Shown here piece after piece: positions 55,965-64,000 of a stretch of 64,000 nucleotides of DNA. This DNA is from Ursus arctos (Eukaryota; Chordata; Mammalia; Carnivora; Ursidae). Location: NCBI RefSeq assembly GCF_023065955.2, contig NW_026622886.1, positions 11,294,001-11,358,000 of the forward strand, in the 5' to 3' direction. A model generated the notes under the pieces. The model searched no databases. It saw only the letters and a program-made list of their open reading frames with translations, and was not told the DNA's origin. Positions within the stretch are counted from its first letter, which is position 1; every line of letters begins with the position of its first letter. Position numbers and translations under genes: made by a program.

Positions 55965-57160
55965 TGAAATTTCCTGTCTTCCTTTGGGAACTGTGTTCTT
56001 CAAAGTTCCCCTGGGAAAAAAACACCAAATACCCTTAAAACATTAGTAATAACAGATGGGCATTATCCCCATTTTGTGCAAGAGGGAACTGAACCGCGAA
56101 GGTGTCAGACAGGTTACTCTGCTACGAAGTGGCAGAAGTAGCATTTGCTCCCCCACTTCTGTCTGATTCCCACCTTGTCTGTTGACAGATCTTACACACT
56201 GTTGCCTCTAAAGCAACTTCATCTGCTTTATAATCTTCTTTGGGCTGGCTTTGGTTGCTGATTCAAGTACTGTTTCCTCTGCCATTTTCACCACCCCCCC
56301 GCCCATGACTCAGAGTTGAATGAACCATTCCAGATGAATGGTTAGTATTTGTGCTTGCTTCAAGAATAGTGTTTTTTATTTTTAAAGTAAAACACAATAT
56401 AAAACTTTCCCCTGAAAAAAATCCGGAAAAGTTTACACTAAAAAATCGGCTCTCTCCCCCATTGGCCCAAGCCCCGAATCTCCCTGCCTAGGGGCAACTA
56501 CTGTCAGTTCTTGTGGATGCTTCCAGAAAGAATCTTTGCATTTCTAATCAGGGCACAGCTGTAAGGTGGGAATTGAGAAGTTTTCCTGTGTGGGGCAAAT
56601 GAGGAATTAGTGTCAATGATATTGCAAATTAGTCAATTTCTGGGGGGAAAATCAGATTAGCCTGAAAGAATACTGAGGATTAAGGATTACCAAAGGCCAA
56701 CCATTTGGGGAACAGATTGGATTTTTATTTCATTAAAGTGGGCTTTCAGTGCTGAGCTTCTGGACCCAGGTGTCCCACGGAAAGATGCTCCTGTGGCTAG
56801 CCTCTATATAAAATCGATATTGTGTGCCTTCCGAAGAATATTGTCCTGAGGAATCCTTCGGTACAGAGTAAGCCAGGAGCTGGGAAAAGAACTTACGCAA
56901 CCACACAATTGTTATTTCTGCTTCCCTCTTTATCTGTCTTTCCAGCCACTTCATTTTTATTATTTCATCTGAGCTTTCCAGAAGCCCTGAAGTTCAGAGA
57001 GCGTGTAGCTGATATGTGGCCGAGCTGCGACCCAAACAAACATCTTCTGCCTGCACATCCACTCACTGTGCTCTTCTCCTGACATGGCTGCAACTCTTAG
57101 AACCCTGGATCTAAACTCTAGAACACAGTCTTCGATTGCTCCAAGTGAATTACCGATAAA
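55965..57160. other. Flanking sequence, mostly unassigned
   Basis: A reverse MIR-like piece near 56060-56170 and a possible old LINE piece near 56370-56560; otherwise nothing recognised. Confidence 0.4.
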
Positions 57161-57164
57161 ACGC

Positions 57165-57617
57165 TGAGACCCTACACCCATGCTCATAGCAGCGTGATTC
57201 ACAACAGCCGGGCGGTGGAGACAGGCCACGTTCACTCCTGGATGGCTGGATAGTACAGTGTGGCACATGCATACAGGGGTGATTATTAGCTTAAAAGGGA
57301 AGAAAATCCTGACACATGGTACAACACGGATGAACACTGAGGACATTAGGACAGGGGAGATAAGCCAGTCATAGAAGGACAAATACAGTATGATTTCAGC
57401 CACAGGAAGAGCTACAGTAGACAAATTCATAGAGACATGGAGTAGAGTGGTGGTGACGAGGGGCTGCAGGGAAGAGGAGGTGGGGAGGTATTGCTCGGTG
57501 GATACAGAATTTCAGTCTGGGAAGACGGAGAGTTCCGTGGATGGATGCTGGTGATGGGTGTGCAACAATGTGAACATGCTTAATGGCACTGAAATGTACA
57601 CTTAAAAACGGTTAAAA
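57165..57617 (+). mobile_element. LINE-1 3' end
   Basis: CATGCTCATAGCAGCGTGATTCACAACAGCC ... GTGGTGACGAGGGGCTGCAGG ... ATGGCACTGAAATGTACAC. The 156-codon reverse frame across it is antisense L1. Confidence 0.88.
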
Positions 57618-57618
57618 C

Positions 57619-57813
57619 AGGGGCGCCTGGGTGGCTCAGCAGGTTAAGCGTCTGCCTTCAGCTCAGGTCCTGATCTCGGGGTCCCGGGATGGAGCCCTGC
57701 GTGGGTCTCTGCACACAGCTCAGAGTCTGCTTGAAGATCTCTGCCCTTCCCCCTGCACATGCTCTCTTTCTCACTCTTCCTCTCTCCAATAAATAAATAA
57801 AATCTTTTTTTAA
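57619..57813 (+). mobile_element. can-SINE
   Basis: Complete. Flanks AAAACGGTTAAAACA / AAAATGGTTAAAATA. Confidence 0.95.
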
Positions 57814-58289
57814 AAAAATGGTTAAAATAGCCAAGTTTAGTATGTGTTTTTTAGCACAATTTCTAAAAATGGAAAATGAAAACAATTCAAATGAAAACAT
57901 TTGAGACTGAGATTGAGACGCCTCTAAGACGAAGTCAGATGGGACAAAGGACAAAGGGCAGTGCCGCTGCTGGAGTCCGTTCATGCTGACACCTGCTGAA
58001 ACTAAAATGAGGTGTGCAGCAGGCATCTGGGCACATCTGACTGCCTGGCATCCCCTTCCCCTTCCTTCTGAAAACGGAATCCTTCTTTTTAGTGGAGGGA
58101 TCCATACCCTGAAGTTCAAGGAAACCCAGACCAGGCCAGTCACATACGCCACCCCTCTGGTCACTGTCCTTTGAACAAACAGAAGCTTGGAAAAACTAAG
58201 TTATTTATATTAGAATTTGTTCCTACGTAAGTTCAAATGTTAGAGTGCTTTAAAAATACTTCTACAAATTCTTAAACAGTAGCCCCTTC

Positions 58290-58745
58290 AAAAGGTGCAG
58301 GCTAATATGCCTGTCTTGAGTGTGAGCTGGACTCAGTGACTCACTTCGAACAAAGAAGACATTGCATAAATGAGTGTGTGTCACCATGATGAGTATGTGC
58401 CTAGATCATAAGCGACATGTGGTTCCTCTCTCTCAACTTGGCTTGCTCTGGGGGATGCCAGCTGCCATGTTATGAGAACATTCAAGCAGCCCTGAGGAAA
58501 GGTCCATGTGGTGAGAAATTAAGGCTCCCTGCCAACGACTGGTGTGGAACGAAGACCTCCAGCCAACAGCCTTGGGAGTAGCCATCTTGGAAGGCAACCC
58601 TCCAGTCGCAGTTGAGCCTTCAGATGTTCAGAAGGCCCCAGCCAACATCCAGCTACAACTTTATGAGGCCCTGAGCCAGAACCACCTAGCTAAGCTGCTC
58701 CTAAATTTCTGACCCACAGAAATAGTGAGATCAATTAATTAAAGG
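58290..58745 (+). mobile_element. LTR-like relic, ERVL/MaLR group
   Basis: Phrases GAGCCTTCAGATG, CCTGAGCCAGAACCACCTAGCTAAGCTGCTCC and TTTCTGACCCACAGAAATAGTGAGAT are typical of mammalian MaLR-like LTRs. No coding. Confidence 0.6.
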
Positions 58746-58754
58746 TTCTTCTTA

Positions 58755-58880
58755 AAGATTTTTTAATTTTCTTTTTAATTATAATAAAATACACATAAAA
58801 TGTACAATGCAGTGGCATTAAGTACATTCACACTGCTGTGCAACTATCAGCCTCATCCAGCTCCAGAGCTTTTTTTCATT
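58755..58880 (-). mobile_element. LINE-1 3' end fragment
   Basis: Reverse: ATAATAAAATACACATAAAATG ... GCACTGCTGTGCAACTATCAGCC-like run, as in the 27868 L1. Confidence 0.65.
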
Positions 58881-58894
58881 TTGCCAAATTTTTG

Positions 58895-59165
58895 GACATC
58901 ATCTGTGTTATCAGCTCTCCCGGGTCTTGAGCCTGCTGGCCCATGCTGCTGACTTTGGACTTGCCAGCCTTCGTAATAATTGCATCAGCCAAGTCTTCAT
59001 GAAATCCTTAAATCTCTCTCTCTCTCTGCGTATATATGTCTCTCTCTCTCTCTATATATATATATATAGACACATGTACATATATGTACATATATGTATT
59101 ACACACACACACACATCCTACCTATTTGGTTCCATTTCTCTGGAGAACACTAACACAACATATAT
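58895..59165 (+). mobile_element. LTR 3' part with an embedded microsatellite
   Basis: TTGGACTTGCCAGCCTTCGTAATAATTGC ... TTGGTTCCATTTCTCTGGAGAACACTAACAC, the end opposite to the LTR at 6507; the (CT)(TA)(CA) tract lies inside. Confidence 0.6.
59018..59115. repeat. Compound (CT)n(TA)n(CA)n microsatellite
   Basis: CT run, TA run, then ACATGTACATATATGTACAT, then CA run; self-complementary in the middle. Confidence 0.92.
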
Positions 59166-59169
59166 GAAC

Positions 59170-60345
59170 GTGCATTCCAAACCAATCTGGAAGTGTCCAT
59201 AATCTTAGAAATGCTCCGTATGCACCCCTATATGCCACAGCCACCAGTAACTCCCGTAGGCAAACTCGCCCCAGCCCCTTTGGGGCGTATCACCTCAGAG
59301 GGAGAGCTGAGATAGCGCTATGCACCACTCCATTTACTCGAGATAGAAAGAACGAACCACCGAAACACAAGGTTCTTGGGATTCCCCCACGTGCCATACT
59401 GCATGCTCACACACAATCAGATTGGTGGAGAACACGTTTTGGAAAGTATTTAATTCCTTCTTAATTACCTTATATTGTTGAGTTTAAAAAAAAAGGCCAC
59501 ATACTTTACAGTGTACGCATGTAAATCTGTGTCGTGTTTGTGTAAGAAGAGATAGGATATACATATATATATGTAGTTACGAAAGAAACTGGTAGCATTG
59601 ACTGTCTCCAGGGACAATAAACTGCCAGGGAAAACAAGGTAGTGATTCAATTTTTCACTACCCAACCTTGTGTAAATTTTGAATTTTGAACCACTTGAAT
59701 ACATGACTTATTAAAAAGAATTCCGAAGGAATATAAATAATTTTGCCTCTATTTCCTCCCAACTTTTTTTGGGATGGGCGCTTTAACTTAAGATACAACA
59801 AATAAGTCCTTGGAGAAAAATCCTGAAGTGTTCACTGAGCTCCTACACCGTGCCAGGCCCGCAGTGCAGGGGACGTGCAAATAATAAATAGGTAAAGCCT
59901 ACGGTAAGTTAGAAGGTAAAAAGAGAGTAAATAAAAGGAATTGAGCTGGATGAAGGAGGTTTGAGGTAATGAGGGGATGAGGGAGTGATCAAGGGGTACA
60001 ATTTTAAATAGATTTTTCGAGCAGGCCTGACCAAGAGGGTGACACGTGAGCAGATGTTCAACTTTGCGACATTGAGGGAGAGTCTGTGATTTTTCCTAGG
60101 GTACTCACTCACCATCCTGCTGCATCATTCGAAATTATCTGATTCCAAGTTGCATTATTTTTCTAATAAACATCACTTGTAGAGTACTAGGGCTATCAAA
60201 TCTGTCACATTAAGAATTTCTGGGTAATAGCTAAGCGTTGGGTTCTAAAGTTGAATTTCTTAGAATCACATCAATTTCTATATGATGGGCCATAGAGACA
60301 AGACAACATGCAAAAAAATCCCTCTGGAATCTACTTTGTGTTTAA
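59170..60345. other. Flanking sequence, no feature recognised
   Basis: No exon or named repeat. Confidence 0.4.
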
Positions 60346-60349
60346 GAGA

Positions 60350-60735
60350 GTGGCTCTGAGGTTGACGTTTCATTGTTTGGGACCAGCCTCACCTTTTTAG
60401 CTATGCCAACTGGGCCAATTTCTTAACCTCTCTCAGGCTCAGTTTCCTTAACTGGAAAATGGGGATAGTAATACCCAAGTCATAGAGTTTGGGGTACCCA
60501 ATAAGGTAATGCGTGTAAATGCTCGGTACGCGGTAGACACGGCCCGGCACGAGCCTGCTTTGACTCGGATGGTAATCGTGTGTGCGCACGGGTGGGCTGG
60601 GTCGACTGTAGGTGAGCATTCCTGTGTGTCACTTTTCCTCATTTGAAGAATGGGGGTCATAATAACAGTGCTTACTTCCTAGGGTGCTTATGAGACTGAG
60701 TAAGTTAATACATGTAAAACACTTAGATTAGAATA
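60350..60735 (+). repeat. Two MIR copies in tandem order
   Basis: 60350-60560 (TTTCCTTAACTGGAAAATGGGG) and 60630-60735 (TTCCTCATTTGAAGAATGGGGG). Confidence 0.65.
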
Positions 60736-60748
60736 TAGTAAATATATT

Positions 60749-61185
60749 AGTCTGCTTGGGTTGCCGTAAAGAATACCAGAAAATGGGCGGCTTAAACAAC
60801 AGAAATTTAGTCTCACAGTTCTGGAGGCTGAAAGTGTGAGACCAGAATGCCAGCGGAGCTAGATTCTGGTGAGAGCCCTTCTCCTGGCTTGCAGAGGACC
60901 GCCTTTCACTCTGCTCCTATGGCCTTTCCCCTGGGCATGTCGAAGGAGAGAGAGACAGACACAGAGACACAGAGAGAGGAGAGAGAGGAAGGAGAGAGAA
61001 GGACAGGGAGGGAGAGACCGGGAGGAAAGGGAAGGAGAGGGAGAGAAAGATCTCACTTCCTTTTCTTAGAAAGCCACCAATGCTGTCAGATGAGGACCCC
61101 ACCCAGTCACATTGGGGGTTGGGGCTTCAAATGTATGAATTGCGGGGAGGGAGAAGAGCACACAATTCAGTCCTTAGCAGTAACC
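60749..61185 (-). mobile_element. MaLR LTR (MLT1/MST type)
   Basis: Reverse: starts TATTAGTCTGCTTGGGTTGCC, includes GGCTTAAACAACAGAAATTTAG, ends GCACACAATTCAGTCCTTAGCA. An (AGAG)n purine expansion lies at 60944-61050. Confidence 0.85.
60944..61050. repeat. GA-rich expansion inside the LTR
   Basis: About 105 bases of almost pure purine (AGAGAGACAGACACAGAGAC ...), giving Arg/Glu-rich frames that are not genes. Confidence 0.9.
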
Positions 61186-61189
61186 GCTA

Positions 61190-61985
61190 CCTGGTTTTAT
61201 TGTTATTGTCAGGTTATTCCTGTTCAATTTCCTCCTGGTAACTGACATCATACCACTTATTTGAGAGCAGGTTTTGATAGAGAGAAAGCCGCAGGTCAGT
61301 GGAGGAAAAGGTAAACGTTTTGGTTGCCTGAGGATATGGACCATGAAGAAGAAGAAAAAGAAGCTTCTAGCTTTCCAGAAGTTTCCCTCGCAATGTTACC
61401 TAGTGCCAGTCCTAAATTGTATTCTTCCCTGGAAGCAGTGCACTTAAACTGATCATACAGATATTTTAAGATAAATAAGTAGGGATTTGGAGCATTTAAA
61501 AAAAAAAGTGGAAAACACAGACAAGTGGAAACATAAAATACCCATACTGCACCTCCCAAAGACAAGCACTAGTAACAATTTGGTGTCTTTTGGTGCAGAC
61601 CGGAGGCATCCCACAGACGCGTGAAGCAAGGAGGGAAGTGTTATTCGCAGCTTATTCACTGTCATGTCAGTGCTCTCGTGAGCCGCTCCAGTTACCAGAC
61701 CACTGGGCAGATAGATCCCTGCTGCCCACGACTCTGGAAACTTCTTTATTCCTGCCAGCTTTCCACCTGGGCCTCCAGCCTCGCTTTGCTTTGGGGTGGC
61801 CTCAGCCCCCTACATCTTTTCACAAGTCCTCTCTTGCTTAAGTGGGCCAAAGACAATCCAACACACCCACTGATAAGCTGTCAATTTTTTTTTTTTAAAT
61901 TGAGTTTTCGATCTTCCATTTCAGGGCGGTCCCCCACTGCACTTAGCCAGGTCCGTTTTGCTAGACACAGGCTAGATAAACAACT
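61190..61985. other. Flanking sequence, no feature recognised
   Basis: No exon or named repeat; overlapping plus-strand frames at 61590-62043 run into the LTR at 61990. Confidence 0.4.
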
Positions 61986-61989
61986 TTGT

Positions 61990-62400
61990 GCATGTTTTGG
62001 GCTGAATGATTGTGGCCCTCCAAATTCACCTGTTGAAGCCTAAACCCCAGTGTGATGGTACTTGGAGATGGGGCTTTGGGGAGGTCATTAGGGTTAGATG
62101 AGGTCATGAGGGTGGGGCTTTCATGGGATTAGTGTCTTTTAGGAAAAGACACCAAGGAGCACTCAGCCAACCTCTCTGTCTGTGTCTGTCTGTCTTTCTC
62201 TGCCATGTGAGCCCGCAGTGAGAGGGCAGCCTATCTGCAAGCCGGGAAGAGGGTCCTCACCAGAAATTGATTGCTGGCACCCTGATCTCAGAACTCCAGC
62301 CTCCAGAACTATAAGAAAATTCGTTTCTGTGTAAGCCGCCCAGTCTCGGGTATTTTGTATGGTATGGCAGCCCAAGCCAACCAAAACAGCACAAAAAGCT
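61990..62400 (+). mobile_element. MaLR LTR (MLT1/MST type)
   Basis: Forward: TTTTGGGCTGAATGATTGTGGCCCTCC, GTACTTGGAGATGGGGCTTTGGGGAGG, CCAGCCTCCAGAACTATAAGAAAA ... CCCAGTCTCGGGTATTTTG. Confidence 0.88.
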
Positions 62401-62924
62401 TACTCAATATGTAAATACCTTCTTAAGCCAGAGTCCCTGAGGCCACCCTGTTTCCAGGTGTCTCTGTGCAATGAGTCGCCATCCCTACCTGGGCATGGTT
62501 TGTTGTTTCCCCCGCTCACCCAGCACTCACCACCAGCACTGAGCTCTGCAGCTTAGAAACCACCCACCCCCAGCTCCGCCTGAGCAGGACTTTCACCGCT
62601 TTTTGCCTAGTGTGTCCCTAACACTGTTTTCTATTCCTATGCAAAGGAAGCCTCACCAGCTCTGCTCCTGCAACACACCCTTTGGAGTGAATCTGACAGC
62701 AGGGGTGCACCACGTTGGTGGGGGGTAGCAGGAAGGGCAGTTCTCACACATTGCAGGTGCCGGGCCAACCGAGGCAGTATAGAAATTATCCCCAAAACCA
62801 CAAATGTGCTTGATCTCTAACTCCTCAATTCTGCTTCTTAATACCTGTCCTGTAGATGTGGTCCCACAGGTATGAAGTGATAATGAGCTTTTTGGTAACA
62901 AAAGATTAGAAACAATCTAAATGT

Positions 62925-63302
62925 CAGTGTCTCCATCCTGTTGGGGCTGCTGTGACAGAATACCAGAGACCGGGCAGTTCATCAACAACGTAAATTTATC
63001 TTTCGCGTTTCTGGGGCCTGGAAGTTCCAGATCAAGTTGCCAGCAAATTCGGTGTCTGGTTTAGCTCTACTTTCTGGTTCACAGAGAGCCATCTTCCTTC
63101 ATGCCCTCACCTGATGAAGGCGGCAGGGGAGCTCTGGGGGTCTGTTTCATAAGAACTCTAATGCCATTCATGGGGGCTCCACCCTCATAGCCTAATCACC
63201 TCCCAAAGGCCCCACCTCCTAATACCATCACAGTGGGCGTTAGGATTTTGCATGTGAATTTGGGGCGGGGGAGGGACACACAAACATTCAGTGTGCAGCA
63301 TC
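62925..63302 (-). mobile_element. MaLR LTR (MLT1/MST type)
   Basis: Reverse: CTGTTGGGGCTGCTGTGACAGAATACCAGAGACC ... CCCCACCTCCTAATACCATCACAGTGGGCGTTAGG. Confidence 0.85.
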
Positions 63303-63486
63303 CAGCCGGAGGGGACTGGTTAAATACATTATGACACATCCATAAAATGGGAAGCTAACCCATAATGAGAACGAGCGAGCTCTTACGTACTGATAAGCAC
63401 ATTTTCCAAAATAGTCTTTAGGTACAATAAAGCGAGAGCACAGCATGTAGCCACAGGCGTAACATACTATCATTAGAAAAAAGGGT

Positions 63487-63706
63487 GGTGCACCTGGGTG
63501 GCTCAGTCAGTTAAGCGTCTGCCTTCAGTTCAGGTCATGATCCCAGGGTCCCAGGATCGAGTCCCGCAGGGGTGGGCTCCTCGCTCAGTGGGGAATCTGC
63601 TCCTCCCTCTTCCTCTGCCCCTCCCCCGGCTTGTGCTCTCTCTTAACTCACTCTCACTCTCTTAAATAAATAAATAAAATATTAAAAAAAAGAAGAAGAA
63701 GAAGAA
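63487..63706 (+). mobile_element. can-SINE with (GAA)n tail
   Basis: Complete; A-tail has grown into AGAAGAAGAAGAAG at about 63691-63706. Confidence 0.93.
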
Positions 63707-64000
63707 GCCCAGCCTCCACATCCAGTGTGGACGTTGATTCTAGGATATCGAGTGCACGTATTGGTGGGTCCCGCCCGATCTGAAAGAGAAAGGGCACCTG
63801 CTTGGCCCTGCAAAGAGAGGACGATGGCGCCCACATGTGGCCTCCTCAGACCCTTTGTTGTGACGCACACTTTGGCTACTCCCTCTGCATGACCTGACTT
63901 TAAAGCTATTGCTGTATTTGAGCCTTTTCTTGCAACATTGTCACTGGGGGTTCTATTAGGCTTCTTTAGGGATCAACCCCTGTCTAACTGCCACCATGAC

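Noticed and set aside
56960..57430. 156-codon minus-strand frame
   Set aside because: Antisense to a LINE-1 3' end and adjacent sequence; no domain.
57658..58164. 168-codon minus-strand frame
   Set aside because: Partly reverse can-SINE (the LLERGRVRKRACAGG-type peptide), the rest without similarity.
60847..61245. Arg/Glu-rich frame of 132 codons
   Set aside because: Translation of the GA-rich expansion in a MaLR LTR.
1..64000. tRNA genes
   Set aside because: The many tRNA-like stretches (GTGGCGCAGTCGTTAAGCG ... GGGATCGAGCCCC) are can-SINE heads, not tRNA genes; all carry SINE bodies behind them.
1..64000. CRISPR arrays, operons, phage or bacterial mobile systems
   Set aside because: The sequence is mammalian; the repeats are dispersed retroelements, with no regular direct-repeat/spacer pattern.

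Overview
This is vertebrate nuclear DNA from a carnivoran. The giveaway is about 32 copies of the tRNA-Lys-derived can-SINE (head GGGGCGCCTGGGTGGC, (CT)n middle, AAATAAATAAAATCTTT tail), many with target-site duplications still nearly perfect. The copies look like the ursid/panda/pinniped/mustelid type rather than the typical dog SINEC_Cf, so a non-canid caniform (bear, panda, seal or relative) is my best guess. Coding density is very low, and almost every long open frame is a can-SINE, a LINE, an LTR or CpG-island noise.

The one gene I can support is on the minus strand: the 5' part of TXNRD1 (thioredoxin reductase 1), specifically the exons that build the N-terminal glutaredoxin (Grx) domain of the long splice form (v3 in human). 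Four coding exons with matching phases and GT/AG borders are visible: exon 1 at 49473-49563 (N-terminal MGC), exon 2 at 26634-26806 (Grx CxxC motif), exon 3 at 21435-21495, exon 4 at 1314-1423. Together they give 145 residues of uninterrupted frame. The reductase exons (MNGPEDL onward and the C-terminal Sec) lie outside the window, beyond position 1.

Layout: 1-1.3 kb, intron after exon 4. 1.2-3.1 kb, two CpG-rich blocks, the first containing exon 4 and the second holding a consensus antioxidant response element; together they are the likely core-promoter region for the ordinary cytosolic enzyme. 3.1-21.4 kb, 21.5-26.6 kb and 26.8-49.5 kb, three introns filled with can-SINEs, LINE-1 (a large composite at 36.1-40.1 kb), LINE-2, MIR, an inactive hAT-Charlie DNA transposon (18.35-20.0 kb) and LTRs. 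48.9-49.75 kb, a CpG island with GC boxes around exon 1, presumably the promoter of the Grx-bearing transcript. 49.75-64 kb, upstream flank made of LINE/LTR/SINE relics, with no gene recognised.

How the parts work together: transcription from the far upstream island would splice exons 1-4 onto the reductase body, giving a Grx-TrxR fusion with an acylation-type N-terminus. Transcription from the 1.2-3 kb region would make the common form, in which the Grx half is absent or truncated. I found no previously undescribed system. The points most worth checking are the intact Grx exons with an altered active-site pair, the tandem donor at exon 1, the alternative start possibilities around exon 4, and the layered transposon structures.
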